Of a DNA stretch of 60,406 nt, positions 51,159 through 60,369 are shown piece after piece. The DNA comes from Cupriavidus phytohabitans (GTDB taxonomy: Bacteria; Pseudomonadota; Gammaproteobacteria; Burkholderiales; Burkholderiaceae). How positions within the stretch are numbered: the first letter of the stretch is position 1; the number at the start of each line of letters is the position of its first letter. Made by a program: the position numbers and the translations under genes. The stretch is taken from NCBI RefSeq assembly GCF_000426345.1, contig NZ_AUFE01000043.1:1-60406 (forward strand), in the 5' to 3' direction. The notes below the pieces were generated by a model, which saw only the letters and a list, made by a program, of their open reading frames with translations, made no database searches and was not told the DNA's origin.

Positions 51159-51989
51159 CTAGCGGGCCGGATTGAGCACGAAGTCGAAGTCGAGCCGGTG
51201 GGTGCCGTCGGTCAGGCGGACCCAGTCGCCGATCAGGGACTTGCGCACGCCGAACACGGCGTCGGAGTCGAGATACTTGTCGCCGCGCCTGAAGACGTGC
51301 GTGACCAGCGTCTCGTAGCCAGGCGCCTTGATCCTGAAGTGCAGGTGCGCAGGCCGCCATGGATGGCGGCCGGTGGCGCGCAGCAGCTGGCCGACGGGAC
51401 CATCGTCAGGAATCGGATAGGCCTGCGCGACGATGGAGCGGAAATGGAAGCGGCCATCAGCGCCCGACTTCAGCACGCCGCGACCTTGGGCCACTTCAAG
51501 CCCTTCGTACTGCACGTCATAGTGGCCGTCAGCGTCCGCCTGCCAGGTTTCCACCACGGCATCGGCAACCGGATGGCCGTCCACATCCGTGACCCGTCCA
51601 TAGACCATGCAGGGCTCGCCCTTTGCGCCGTTCGCCACATCCGCGCCATGCTCGTAATGCGGCGCGCCTTCGACGTGGAAAGGACCGAACACGGTAGCCT
51701 CCGTGCAGCCTTCCGGCTTCTCCTGGTTCATTGCCACGGTCAGCATCGACAGGCCCAGCACGTCGCTGAGCAGGATGAACTCCTGGCGCTTGTCGTCGCA
51801 CATCTGGCCGGTGGCGGTCAGGTAGTCGATCCCCTGCTTCCATTCGATCTCGGTCAGCCGTACCTCACGCGCGAAGTCGTGCAGGTGCCGCACCAGGCTG
51901 GTCATGATCTCCTTCGTGCGCGCCTTGGGCGTATCCGCCAGCCGTGCAATGACGGCCTTGGTCAGGTTATGCTGGTCATACTCTTGCAT
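51159..51989 (-). CDS. tcpC: (6-Chloro)hydroxyquinol 1,2-dioxygenase
   Basis: A 276-aa intradiol Fe(III) dioxygenase. Ligands are Tyr157 (DGHYDVQ), Tyr191 (QAYPIP), His215 and His217 (PAHLHF). It opens the hydroxyquinol ring formed by TcpA to (chloro)maleylacetate. Gene order after tcpX-A-B, with 17 bp to tcpB, matches the trichlorophenol cluster of Cupriavidus. The larger upstream frame to 52280 is overlap with tcpB; ATG 51989 is the start. Confidence 0.88.
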   Translation of the reverse strand: MQEYDQHNLTKAVIARLADTPKARTKEIMTSLVRHLHDFAREVRLTEIEWKQGIDYLTATGQMCDDKRQEFILLSDVLGLSMLTVAMNQEKPEGCTEATVFGPFHVEGAPHYEHGADVANGAKGEPCMVYGRVTDVDGHPVADAVVETWQADADGHYDVQYEGLEVAQGRGVLKSGADGRFHFRSIVAQAYPIPDDGPVGQLLRATGRHPWRPAHLHFRIKAPGYETLVTHVFRRGDKYLDSDAVFGVRKSLIGDWVRLTDGTHRLDFDFVLNPAR

Positions 51990-52006
51990 CGCTGGACTCC
52001 CGGCCA

Positions 52007-52597
52007 CTAGGCAAGTTGGCAGGCCTGCTCGAACGACAGGCGCGGACTGCGGGCGAACACCTTTTCGGGGTCGCCGTGCCCAAGGCCGCAGATGAAGTTC
52101 GAGCGGATGCTGGTGCCTGCGAAGAAGGCCTGGTCGACGGCCTGGTTGTTGAAGCCGGACATGGGGCCGCAATCCAGTCCCAGCGCGCGCGCCGCGGCGA
52201 TGAGATAGCCGCCTTGCAGCGTGCCGTTGCGAAACGCCGTGGTGTTGGCGAAATCGACCTTTTCGTCCCCCTCGAACCACGCCTTGACCGCCGGGTTGTG
52301 CGGAAACAGATCCTGCAACTGCTCGTAGAAGCGGGTGTCGTAGCCGACGATCGCGACGACCGGCGCAGCCATGGTCTTCTCGACATTGCCCGGCGCCAGT
52401 GCCGGACGCAGCTTCGCCCTGCCCTCCTCCGTCCGCACGAACACCAGCCGGGCCGGCGAGCAGTTGACCGAGGTAGGGCCGAACTTCATCAGGTCATAGA
52501 GCTCCCGCAGTTTGCTGTCGGATACCGGCGTGGGCAGCCAGCCGTTCTGGCTGCGTGCGCCGCGGAAAATCTTGTCGAGCAGATCATTCGTTTGCAT
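52007..52597 (-). CDS. tcpB: Nitroreductase-family quinone reductase (TcpB)
   Basis: A 196-aa FMN-binding protein of the RutE/HadB-like branch (start NDLLDKIFRGARSQNGWLP, then FGPTSVNCSPARLVFV). In chlorophenol clusters this protein reduces chlorinated quinone intermediates to hydroquinones, preventing release of toxic quinones. It lies 70 bp downstream of tcpA and 17 bp before tcpC. By sequence alone it could be called malonic semialdehyde reductase; context favours TcpB. Confidence 0.85.
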   Translation of the reverse strand: MQTNDLLDKIFRGARSQNGWLPTPVSDSKLRELYDLMKFGPTSVNCSPARLVFVRTEEGRAKLRPALAPGNVEKTMAAPVVAIVGYDTRFYEQLQDLFPHNPAVKAWFEGDEKVDFANTTAFRNGTLQGGYLIAAARALGLDCGPMSGFNNQAVDQAFFAGTSIRSNFICGLGHGDPEKVFARSPRLSFEQACQLA

Positions 52598-52667
52598 CTT
52601 TCACTCCTTGCATGTTTCTGGTGTTCCGGCCAGGCAGCGCTGGCCGGAGGGTCAGGCGGTCAGGCGG

Positions 52668-54221
52668 TCACACAGTCATCGTGCCGCTCAGGGCCAGCTT
52701 TTCCTGGTGGCGCGCCGAATCCAGCGCCTTGGCGTAGCCGGCGGTGGCCTTGTATTCGCTCTCGTTGCCTTCGCTCAGTTCGATGCCGCAGACCTTGCGA
52801 GCCAGGGTGCCGTAGGGGCCCGCGCCCGAGAACTCGGCGCGTTGCATGGTCAGCATGCGGATCGCCTGCAGCGGGGTGCCGTTGAAGTTCTCGAAGACGA
52901 ACAGGCGGTTGCCCCAGTCGGTCAGGAACAGATCGCGGATCACGCGGCCGATCTTCACGCGGTCGTGCGGCTTGCCCACCGGACCGTTGTTCATGCGTTC
53001 GAACCAGCTGTTGAGCGCCTGATCGTTCCACTGGTCTTCGCTCGCGAAGATGAGCGCGCTGCGTCCGGAGAGATCGACCAGCTCATAGATCATCTGCGAG
53101 AAGTTCTCGAGGTAGAGCGCCCGGCCGAAGTCGTAGATTAGGATGTTCGGCTTGTAGGCACCACCCGGCGTATGGAAGCCCAGCTCTTCGCTGGCGACGA
53201 TGTGCGCGAGCATGGCCTGGTGGAAGCCGATCAGCTTGGCCACGCGAGTCTGCACTGCCGGGATCTTGCTGGTACCGATATGCTCGGTGATCAGGATCGC
53301 CAGGCCGGCCATCAGCTCGGCGCGCACCGACTGGCGGATGAGGGCGTGATAGTGCAGCCAGTCGAACACACGCTGCGGGTAGAGCTTGGCGTGCTCGGGA
53401 TTGCCCAGGTGGAACACATGCGACCATGGGATGAAGACGTTCTCAAATACCGTCATGCCGTCCAGTTCGTCGCCCTGCGCGGCCAGAGGGTGCTCGATGG
53501 GGTCGTCCTTGACCACGCTCTCACGACAGACGATGGTCACGCCCGGGGTGTTGACCGGCGTGGCAGCGAAGATGACCTGGTCGCCCGGGATACCAGGGCG
53601 GAAGAACACGCCGATATGGATCCAGTCCGCAAAGGCGACGCCAGTGCCGATAGCCTTGACCCCTGACACGATGATGCCCTTGTCGTTCTTCTCGATGACG
53701 CGCAGGCCGGGCGAGCGCTGCTGGGCATCCGGGCTCGAGCGGTCCATCTGCGGGTCGACGAACTGCGGCGCGCAGTTCAGATCGTGCTTCCTGGCGAAGT
53801 CGACGAAGTCGACAATATTCTTTGCCTTGACCTTGCCCTCGGCGCCGATCGTCTGCGTTTCCCACGGCGACGGGTCGTCAATGTAGGTCTGCAGTACGTA
53901 GTTGTTGACGTCCGGTGTGCGCGGAAACGAAGCGCCGGCCATCTCGCGCATGATCGTCTCGTGGTACTTGCGCTTGCGGCGCAGCTGTTCCTTGTCGAAG
54001 TGGCCGAACCACTGCATGGTGCGGCGTTCGCCGTCGGTGTCGATGAAGGTCATCACGTCCTGCAGGTCGGGACGATGGTGCAGGTCGTAGAAGTCAGCGT
54101 GACGCTGCGCGTAGTCCCGCGTCTTGGGGTGCGTCGCGACGTTGTCGATCTTCTCATTGCCGACCCATACGTTGCGGCCGTCGTTGAGCGATTCCAGGTA
54201 CTGCTTGCCAGTGCGAATCAT
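52668..54221 (-). CDS. tcpA: FADH2-dependent (chloro)phenol 4-monooxygenase
   Basis: A 517-aa group D flavin monooxygenase of the HpaB/TcpA/HadA family. The start MIRTGKQYLESLNDGRNVW and the central HDLNCAPQFVDPQMDR, VFFRPGIPGDQV and FENVFIPWSHVF are family landmarks; the length equals characterised TcpA. It uses FADH2 supplied by TcpX and O2 to dechlorinate 2,4,6-trichlorophenol, or related halo- and nitrophenols, to hydroxyquinols. The exact substrate cannot be fixed. ATG 54221 follows AAGGAG. Confidence 0.9.
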   Translation of the reverse strand: MIRTGKQYLESLNDGRNVWVGNEKIDNVATHPKTRDYAQRHADFYDLHHRPDLQDVMTFIDTDGERRTMQWFGHFDKEQLRRKRKYHETIMREMAGASFPRTPDVNNYVLQTYIDDPSPWETQTIGAEGKVKAKNIVDFVDFARKHDLNCAPQFVDPQMDRSSPDAQQRSPGLRVIEKNDKGIIVSGVKAIGTGVAFADWIHIGVFFRPGIPGDQVIFAATPVNTPGVTIVCRESVVKDDPIEHPLAAQGDELDGMTVFENVFIPWSHVFHLGNPEHAKLYPQRVFDWLHYHALIRQSVRAELMAGLAILITEHIGTSKIPAVQTRVAKLIGFHQAMLAHIVASEELGFHTPGGAYKPNILIYDFGRALYLENFSQMIYELVDLSGRSALIFASEDQWNDQALNSWFERMNNGPVGKPHDRVKIGRVIRDLFLTDWGNRLFVFENFNGTPLQAIRMLTMQRAEFSGAGPYGTLARKVCGIELSEGNESEYKATAGYAKALDSARHQEKLALSGTMTV

Positions 54222-54385
54222 CGCGAGGTCTCCTTGGTGGTATTTTCGGGGTGTGACAGTCCCTGCCCGGGGGAAGGGCATATGGACGCGGATAGGAATT
54301 TCGGGTGCCGCCTGGCGCGCGCCAGGCCGCCGTATGCGGACTTAAGCCCGCCTTAATCCCGCCTGAAGCCGGCCTGAAGCCCGCC

Positions 54386-54937
54386 TTACGCCGCGACTGG
54401 CTGCGTGGTGGCGTAGCTGCGCCGGCAGTAGACCAGCGGCGTGTCGTTGCTGCTTTCGGCGCCGGAACTGCCGAGCACCTGCGCGACGAAGACGCTGTGG
54501 GTGCCGATCTCGAACTGGTCGACGACCTTGCAGTCGAGCGCGACGATGGCGGATTTGCTGTATGGCGCGCCGGTGGCGAACACGCCCCAGCTGTCACCGT
54601 CAAAGCGCTGCGCCATCGGCACCGCTCCGGCTCCGGCAAACAATTGGGACACCGCGGTCTGGCTGGCGTGGAGCCAGTTGATGCTGGCCACGCCGTTGGA
54701 CTTGATCACGCTGTTTGCCGCGCTGCGGCGATTGATGCAGAAAAGCACGGTGGGCGGCGCATCGCTCACTGAACAGACAGCCGAGCACGTGACGCCGGCG
54801 CGGCCGCCTGCGCCGTCGGTGGCAATGACGGTCACGGCGGTGACCGCACGCGACAAGGCGTCGCGGAAGCTGGTGGCGTCGATGGCGGCATCGGTAAAGC
54901 GGCTCGCGCCGGCTTCGATGAAGGCTGCGGACGACAT
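54386..54937 (-). CDS. tcpX: NADH:flavin oxidoreductase (TcpX)
   Basis: A 183-aa flavin reductase of the HpaC/DIM6 family. FRDALSRAVTAVTVIATDG opens the flavin domain; GVTCSAVCSVSDAPPTVLFCIN is the flavin-binding stretch, and IGTHSVFVAQV contains the usual His for NADH. It makes FADH2 for TcpA. First gene of the catabolic operon, 149 bp before tcpA on the same strand. ATG 54937 behind GGAGGAG is the start; the longer frame runs through the promoter. Confidence 0.87.
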   Translation of the reverse strand: MSSAAFIEAGASRFTDAAIDATSFRDALSRAVTAVTVIATDGAGGRAGVTCSAVCSVSDAPPTVLFCINRRSAANSVIKSNGVASINWLHASQTAVSQLFAGAGAVPMAQRFDGDSWGVFATGAPYSKSAIVALDCKVVDQFEIGTHSVFVAQVLGSSGAESSNDTPLVYCRRSYATTQPVAA

Positions 54938-55088
54938 GGCGATCTCCTCCTTGTTGGGGCCTTCCTCGTTGCCCATGCGACTGGGCCTGGAGGAAGCTTT
55001 GTCTCTGGAAACCCTGCTTTCTGATCTGTGCCAGCTGTGTGAAACTAGACTACAGCCGAGCCGGCCCGTTTGCTAATCACCTCGCGTC

Positions 55089-56060
55089 ATGGACACTATT
55101 CCCCAGCGTCATGAAGACGAACTCAGCCTGAATCAACTGCTGGTGCTTGATGTGCTGCTGAGCGAGCGCAGCCTCACCAAGGCAGCGCGCGTGCTCAACC
55201 TGACCCAGCCTGCGTTGAGCAAGACGCTGGCGCGGCTGCGCCAGTATTTCGGTGATCCGCTGTTCGTCCGTGTCGGCCTGCGCATGGAGCCGACACCCAA
55301 GGCACTGGAGCTGGCCGAGCCGGTGCGGGGTATTCTCCAAAGCGTGCGTGCGCTGCGCGCGGACCATGTCGGCTTTGACCCGCGCACCAGCCAGCGCAGC
55401 TTCAGCTTCTTCCTGCTCGATGCCGGTGCCTCGCAGATGCTGCCGCCGCTGCTGAGCCGTCTGGCGGACGAAGCGCCGGGCATCCTGGTGCAGGCGGTCA
55501 ACGCCGATGCCACGCATCTCGACATCTGGCTGGAGAACGGCCTTGTCGACCTGGCCATCGGCTCGTTCCCCGGGCTGACGCAGAGCATCCGCCGCCAACT
55601 GCTATGGCACGAAACCTACGGCGCGGTCGTGCGCAAGGACCATCCGCGGCTGGCCCGGCTTGGCGATCGGGATGCCTTCATCGCCGAGAAGCATGTGCTG
55701 GTCTCCGCGGTGGGCACCGGCCACCAGCACCTCAGCATCGAGCGCGCCATCGAAGCCGCCGTGCCGCACACCAATATCATCTGCCGCGTGCCGAGCTTCG
55801 CCACTGCCGGCCTGATTGCCAGGCATTCGGACGCCGTGGCGGTCTTGCCGCTGACCCTCGCCCGTGCGCTTTGCAAGGACCTGGATCTGACGGTAGTGAC
55901 GCCACCGCTGACGCTGCCCGGCATGGACATCGCCCAGCACTGGCACGATCGCGTGCACCGGGAGCCGGGCAACCAGTGGATCCGCGCGCTGGTGCACAGG
56001 CTGTTTGCCCGGCACGATGCCGTGGCGGGCGCGGCTGCCGGGGCGGACATGGAGCGATGA
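55089..56060 (+). CDS. tcpR: LysR-type activator of the tcp operon
   Basis: A 323-aa LysR protein of the NodD/LeuO-like subgroup (start LNQLLVLDVLLSERSLTKA, HTH LNLTQPALSKTLARLRQYF, then GDPLFVRVG). It is divergent from tcpX by 151 bp, the same arrangement as tcpR/hadR, which respond to chlorophenols. The effector domain contains DLAIGSFPGL. The C-terminal ~15 residues are Ala-rich and variable. Confidence 0.85.
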   Translation: MDTIPQRHEDELSLNQLLVLDVLLSERSLTKAARVLNLTQPALSKTLARLRQYFGDPLFVRVGLRMEPTPKALELAEPVRGILQSVRALRADHVGFDPRTSQRSFSFFLLDAGASQMLPPLLSRLADEAPGILVQAVNADATHLDIWLENGLVDLAIGSFPGLTQSIRRQLLWHETYGAVVRKDHPRLARLGDRDAFIAEKHVLVSAVGTGHQHLSIERAIEAAVPHTNIICRVPSFATAGLIARHSDAVAVLPLTLARALCKDLDLTVVTPPLTLPGMDIAQHWHDRVHREPGNQWIRALVHRLFARHDAVAGAAAGADMER

Positions 56061-56250
56061 GCGCTGGTTAGAGTCACCATGAAGGCAAAGGATTGGCGTC
56101 CTGCGCCATCGCCTCCTAGCATGCGGTGCATGACAAGAGGAGGAGAGCATCATGCAGGTGACAAGGCAAGCAGACCCGCTGCGTCTGGCGGCAGTTCGCG
56201 CCGACGCCCGGCAGCGCGGTATCGGTGCGCTTCTTCAACCCGGCGCCGGC

Positions 56251-57768
56251 CTAGCCGTCGAGGCACCCATGCAACGTCCGCGCGAGACGAGACGCCTCCC
56301 TTGCATCGGTGACGTTCGCGAAGCCCATTACCAAACCACGTGGTGTGCGGCGCGTGCGTCCGTTCGCATACCAGATCGACAGCGGCAGCACCGCGAGCCC
56401 CGCGTCGCGTGCGCGCGAGGCAACAGACACATCGTCGACGGGACCATCGGGGCCGTCGGCAAACCGGACCGCGAACTGGATTCCGCCGTGCGGCAAGGCG
56501 ACAAGCATGCGCTCCCCGAACGCCTGCTCCAGCGCATGCGCAATCAGCATGCGTCGCTGTCCGTACAACGCGCGCATCCGCTTCACGTGCCGCGCAAAAT
56601 GCCCCTGTTCGATAAAGTCCGCCACGGCCGCCTGCAACAGCATCGGAGAGCCGGCGTTCATGCTGCAGGCCACGCGCCCGACGCGTTCGACAGCGCGCTC
56701 CGGCACCACGGCATAAGCCAGACGCAGTCCAGGGAACATCACCTTGCTGAAGGTGCCGCAATAGATCACGCTATCGTTCCTGTCGAGGCTTTTCAACGCC
56801 GGCAGTGGGCGGCCCGTATAACGAAACTCGCTGTCGTAGTCGTCCTCGATGATCCAGCGAGACCCTTTCGCCGCCCAATCCAGCAGCGCCATGCGCCTGG
56901 CGAGCGACAAAGTGTGCCCGAGCGGGGCCTGATGCGATGGCGTAACCAGTGCGAAACGCGCCTGCGGGTCCAGCGCGATGCCGCGCTCGACATCGATGCC
57001 TTCGCTATCTATCGGCACCGGTACCAGCTGGACGCCGGCTTCGGCCAGAAAGCCGCGCGCGAGCAGATAGCCGGGATCCTCGAACCACATGCGGTCGCTG
57101 GGGCTCGCGAGACTGCGCAAGACAAGTTCCAGCGTTGCGCGGTAGCCCGCGGTAATGAATACCTGTTCCGGCAGGCACGCGACGCCGCGCGACAAGCCAA
57201 GATAGGTGGCAATGTGTTCTCGCAGCGCCCGATACCCAACCGGGTCCGGGTAGGCGAGCATCGCGCGTTCACCGCTGCGCGCGCAACGCGAGACAAGCCG
57301 GTTCCAGAGCTTGCGCGGAAACGCGTCGAGCGCCGGCAGCCCGGGTTGCAACGGCTTCGGCTCCCCGCTCATCGCCACCGCGATGGCCAGCCGACGCGGT
57401 GCCGGCTGCCGGCTGCACGATGGATCAGGCACCGTGGACGCGCCCTCCTCCTTCGCGCGCGTGTCCTGCCGCACCTGCCTACTCGCAGAACGCGTCACCG
57501 CCGCCGGCAGCGAGGCGGATACGAACGTCCCCGCCGCACCCCGCATCTGCAGGTAGCCCTCATCGACTAGGATGGTATAGGCCATTTCGACCGTGCCCCG
57601 GGCCGTATTCAATTGCGTGGCAAGGCCCCGAAGCGCGGGCACGCGATCGCCGGGACGCAGGTGCCCTGCCGCGATCGCCGTCCTGAACCGCTCGCAAATC
57701 TGCATGTAGATCGGCGAGCGGTTCTGGCGATCGATTTCGATGGCCAATGAGGAAGTCCGTGCGGTCAT
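56251..57768 (-). CDS. MocR/PdxR-type GntR regulator with aminotransferase domain
   Basis: A 505-aa fusion. Residues about 12-80 form a GntR winged helix (SPIYMQICERFRTAIAAG, GLATQLNTARGTVEMAY); about 120-500 is a fold-type I aminotransferase domain with YPDPVGYRALREHIA, EDDYDSEFRY and the PLP-lysine motif YCGTFSKVMFPGLR. MocR proteins sense PLP or amino compounds and control adjacent genes. It is divergent from the NmrA-like and cupin genes over a 201-bp gap, which are the likely targets. Confidence 0.87.
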   Translation of the reverse strand: MTARTSSLAIEIDRQNRSPIYMQICERFRTAIAAGHLRPGDRVPALRGLATQLNTARGTVEMAYTILVDEGYLQMRGAAGTFVSASLPAAVTRSASRQVRQDTRAKEEGASTVPDPSCSRQPAPRRLAIAVAMSGEPKPLQPGLPALDAFPRKLWNRLVSRCARSGERAMLAYPDPVGYRALREHIATYLGLSRGVACLPEQVFITAGYRATLELVLRSLASPSDRMWFEDPGYLLARGFLAEAGVQLVPVPIDSEGIDVERGIALDPQARFALVTPSHQAPLGHTLSLARRMALLDWAAKGSRWIIEDDYDSEFRYTGRPLPALKSLDRNDSVIYCGTFSKVMFPGLRLAYAVVPERAVERVGRVACSMNAGSPMLLQAAVADFIEQGHFARHVKRMRALYGQRRMLIAHALEQAFGERMLVALPHGGIQFAVRFADGPDGPVDDVSVASRARDAGLAVLPLSIWYANGRTRRTPRGLVMGFANVTDAREASRLARTLHGCLDG

Positions 57769-57969
57769 GATCAGCTCGCGGGCAATGGAGTGCGGAATGG
57801 GGAAAGCAGAAGGGGCTTGGCCTAGTCATTTCGACAATTCTTGGCCCTTATCCATAGGGCATGATTGTTCCACAATGATCTCACGCGATGCGACGGGGAC
57901 AGGCACCTGCATGAGATGCCGCCCCACCAGGCGCACCGCGCACTCCCAACCTAATCTGGAGAATTTGCC

Positions 57970-58722
57970 ATGAAGATCGTTGTAATCGGTGGTTCCGGCC
58001 TGATCGGCTCCCAACTTGTCGCGCTGCTCACCAATGCTGGCCATACGGCGGTCGCGGCGTCTCCGAGTACCGACGTGAACACCGTGACGGGCGAAGGATT
58101 GGATCAGGCGCTCAAGGACGCAGACGTCGTCGTGGATGTGGCGAACGCACCATCCTGGGAGCCACAGGCGGTACTCGATTTCTTCCGCACCGCTGCGCGC
58201 AATCTCGGCAAGGCCGAAGTCGCCGCAGGCGTGCGCCATCACGTCGCGCTGTCCATCGTCGGCACCGACCGCATGCCGGGGAATGCCTATTTCACGGCCA
58301 AGGTCGCGCAGGAAGAGGCGATCGAAGCTGCCGGCGTGCCATACACGATCGTGCGCGCCACCCAGTTCATGGAGTTCCTCGGCGGCATCGCGGATTTCAG
58401 CACGGACGGCACCACCGTGCGCGTCGGAGACGGACTGTTTCAGCCGATCGCTTCACAGGACGTCGCGGCAATCCTTGCGCAAGTCGCGCTGGAAGCACCG
58501 CGGAACGGCATCATCGAGATCGCCGGCCCGGACCGCGCGCCCTTCGCGGAGATCGTTGCGCGTTATCTGAAGTCCACAGGTGACGCCCGCTCGGTCGTGA
58601 CGGACCGCGATGCGCTGTACTACGGCGGCCAGGTCGAGGAATTTTCTCTCGTACCGCTCGGCGACGCGCGGATCGGTCGCGTCAGCCTCGATCAGTGGCT
58701 GTCGCAAGCGAACAAGGAGTAA
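57970..58722 (+). CDS. NmrA-like NAD(P)-binding protein
   Basis: A 250-aa atypical SDR. The N-terminal nucleotide motif is KIVVIGGSGLIGSQLVALL; DADVVVDVANAP and HHVALSIVGTDR follow. It lacks the catalytic SDR Tyr-Lys pair in the usual place, as NmrA and quinone-reductase-like (QOR2) proteins do, so it may be a redox sensor or a quinone-type reductase. Four bases separate it from the cupin gene; both are divergent from the MocR gene. Confidence 0.75.
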   Translation: MKIVVIGGSGLIGSQLVALLTNAGHTAVAASPSTDVNTVTGEGLDQALKDADVVVDVANAPSWEPQAVLDFFRTAARNLGKAEVAAGVRHHVALSIVGTDRMPGNAYFTAKVAQEEAIEAAGVPYTIVRATQFMEFLGGIADFSTDGTTVRVGDGLFQPIASQDVAAILAQVALEAPRNGIIEIAGPDRAPFAEIVARYLKSTGDARSVVTDRDALYYGGQVEEFSLVPLGDARIGRVSLDQWLSQANKE

Positions 58723-58726
58723 TGCC

Positions 58727-59131
58727 ATGAAAACAATCGTATCGTTTGCCGCGGCGCTGATGCTGTCGTGCCTGATGGCGGCGCAGCCGGCGGTGGCTGC
58801 ACCTGAAGCGAAGGTCACGCCCTTGCGGACGGAACCATTGCCCGAGTACCCGGGCAAGGAAGCTGAGATGATCATCGTGGAATATCCGCCCGGCTCGGCC
58901 GACCCCGTGCATCGACATGATGCACACGCCTTTGTCTACGTGCTCGAAGGGAGCATTGTCATGGCCCTCAAGGGTGGCAAGGAGGTGACACTCAAGCCCG
59001 GCGATACCTTCCACGAAGGCCCCAATGACATCCATACCGTCGGGCGCAATGCCAGTTCCACACAGCCGGCCAGGTTTGTCGTGTTGCTGATCAAGAATAA
59101 GGGCGCACCAATTCTGACTCCCGTGAAGTGA
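58727..59131 (+). CDS. Secreted cupin-domain protein
   Basis: A 134-aa protein. Residues 1-24 form a Sec signal peptide (MKTIVSFAAALMLSCLMAAQ, cut at AVAA). The remaining chain is one cupin barrel with metal motif VHRHDAHAFVYVLEG (His-x-His, plus Glu) and a late His in DIHTVG. Probably periplasmic; enzymatic or binding role unknown. Co-transcribed with the NmrA-like gene. Confidence 0.75.
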   Translation: MKTIVSFAAALMLSCLMAAQPAVAAPEAKVTPLRTEPLPEYPGKEAEMIIVEYPPGSADPVHRHDAHAFVYVLEGSIVMALKGGKEVTLKPGDTFHEGPNDIHTVGRNASSTQPARFVVLLIKNKGAPILTPVK

Positions 59132-59192
59132 GAATGGGTCCAACCGTCGGCCAACTTAGGTTTGTTTTCGGACAAGTGCATGCGGGCCCGGC

Positions 59193-59209
59193 CATCGCCA
59201 TAGGCGATG
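59193..59209 (+). promoter_or_regulatory. Hairpin CATCGCC-ATA-GGCGATG before frmA
   Basis: A perfect 7-bp inverted repeat 44 bp upstream of the formaldehyde dehydrogenase gene, followed by TTTATAG. It could be an operator for a formaldehyde-responsive regulator, or a weak terminator of the cupin transcript. Confidence 0.4.
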
Positions 59210-59252
59210 CCTTTATAGTCAGGCGCGACAAACCAACCGACGGAACAGACCG

Positions 59253-60359
59253 ATGAAAACTCGCGCAGCAGTTGCCTGGGGGGCGGGAAAGCCGCTAACG
59301 ATCGAAGACGTGGACCTGGACGGCCCGCGCGCCGGGGAAGTGCTGGTGGAAGTGAAGGCCACCGGCATTTGCCATACCGACTACTACACGCTGTCCGGCG
59401 CCGATCCCGAAGGCATTTTCCCGGCGATCCTGGGCCATGAAGGCGCCGGCATCGTCACCGACGTCGGCCCCGGCGTGACCTCGCTCAAGCCAGGCGACCA
59501 CGTGATCCCCCTGTACACGCCGGAATGCCGCCAGTGCAAGTTCTGCCTGTCGCGCAAGACCAACCTGTGCCAGGCGATCCGCGCCACGCAGGGCAAGGGC
59601 CTGATGCCGGACGGCACCTCGCGCTTCTCGCTCGACGGCAAGCCGATCTTCCACTACATGGGCACGTCGACCTTCGCCAACCACATCGTGGTGCCGGAGA
59701 TCGCGCTGGCGAAGATCCGTCCCGACGCGCCCTTCGACAAGGTCTGCTACATCGGCTGCGGCGTGACCACCGGCGTGGGCGCGGTGCTGTTCACCGCCAA
59801 GGTGGAAGCCGGCGCCAACGTGGTGGTGTTCGGCCTCGGCGGCATCGGCCTGAACGTGATCCAGGCGGCGAAGATGGTGGGCGCCGACAAGATCATCGGC
59901 GTGGACCTGAACCCGGCGCGCGAAGCCATGGCGCGCAAGTTCGGCATGACGCATTTCATCAACCCGAAGCACGTCGAGAACGTGGTCGACCACATCATCC
60001 AGCTGACCGACGGCGGCGCGGACTACTCGTTCGAATGCATCGGCAACACGCAGGTCATGCGCCAGGCGCTGGAGTGCTGCCACAAGGGCTGGGGCAAGTC
60101 GATCATCATCGGCGTGGCCGAGGCCGGCGCCGAGATCTCGACGCGCCCGTTCCAGCTGGTGACCGGCCGAGAGTGGAAGGGCTCGGCCTTCGGCGGCGCG
60201 CGCGGCCGCACCGATGTGCCGAAGATCGTCGACTGGTACATGGATGGCAAGCTCAACATCGACGACCTGATCACGCACACGCTGCCGCTGGAGCGCATCA
60301 ACGAGGGCTTCGACCTGATGAAGCGCGGGGAGTCGATCCGATCCGTAGTGTTGTACTGA
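59253..60359 (+). CDS. frmA: S-(hydroxymethyl)glutathione dehydrogenase (class III alcohol dehydrogenase)
   Basis: A 368-aa zinc enzyme that oxidises the formaldehyde-glutathione adduct to S-formylglutathione and can reduce S-nitrosoglutathione. Catalytic zinc residues lie in GICHTDYYTLSG and GHEGAG; structural zinc cysteines in ECRQCKFC and NLC. The NAD loop is GLGGIGLNVIQ with an acidic residue in GVDLN. The full length and motifs match FrmA/AdhC. It is followed after 10 bp by the formylglutathione hydrolase gene, completing the detoxification pair. Confidence 0.93.
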   Translation: MKTRAAVAWGAGKPLTIEDVDLDGPRAGEVLVEVKATGICHTDYYTLSGADPEGIFPAILGHEGAGIVTDVGPGVTSLKPGDHVIPLYTPECRQCKFCLSRKTNLCQAIRATQGKGLMPDGTSRFSLDGKPIFHYMGTSTFANHIVVPEIALAKIRPDAPFDKVCYIGCGVTTGVGAVLFTAKVEAGANVVVFGLGGIGLNVIQAAKMVGADKIIGVDLNPAREAMARKFGMTHFINPKHVENVVDHIIQLTDGGADYSFECIGNTQVMRQALECCHKGWGKSIIIGVAEAGAEISTRPFQLVTGREWKGSAFGGARGRTDVPKIVDWYMDGKLNIDDLITHTLPLERINEGFDLMKRGESIRSVVLY

Positions 60360-60369
60360 GGCGCGCGCC

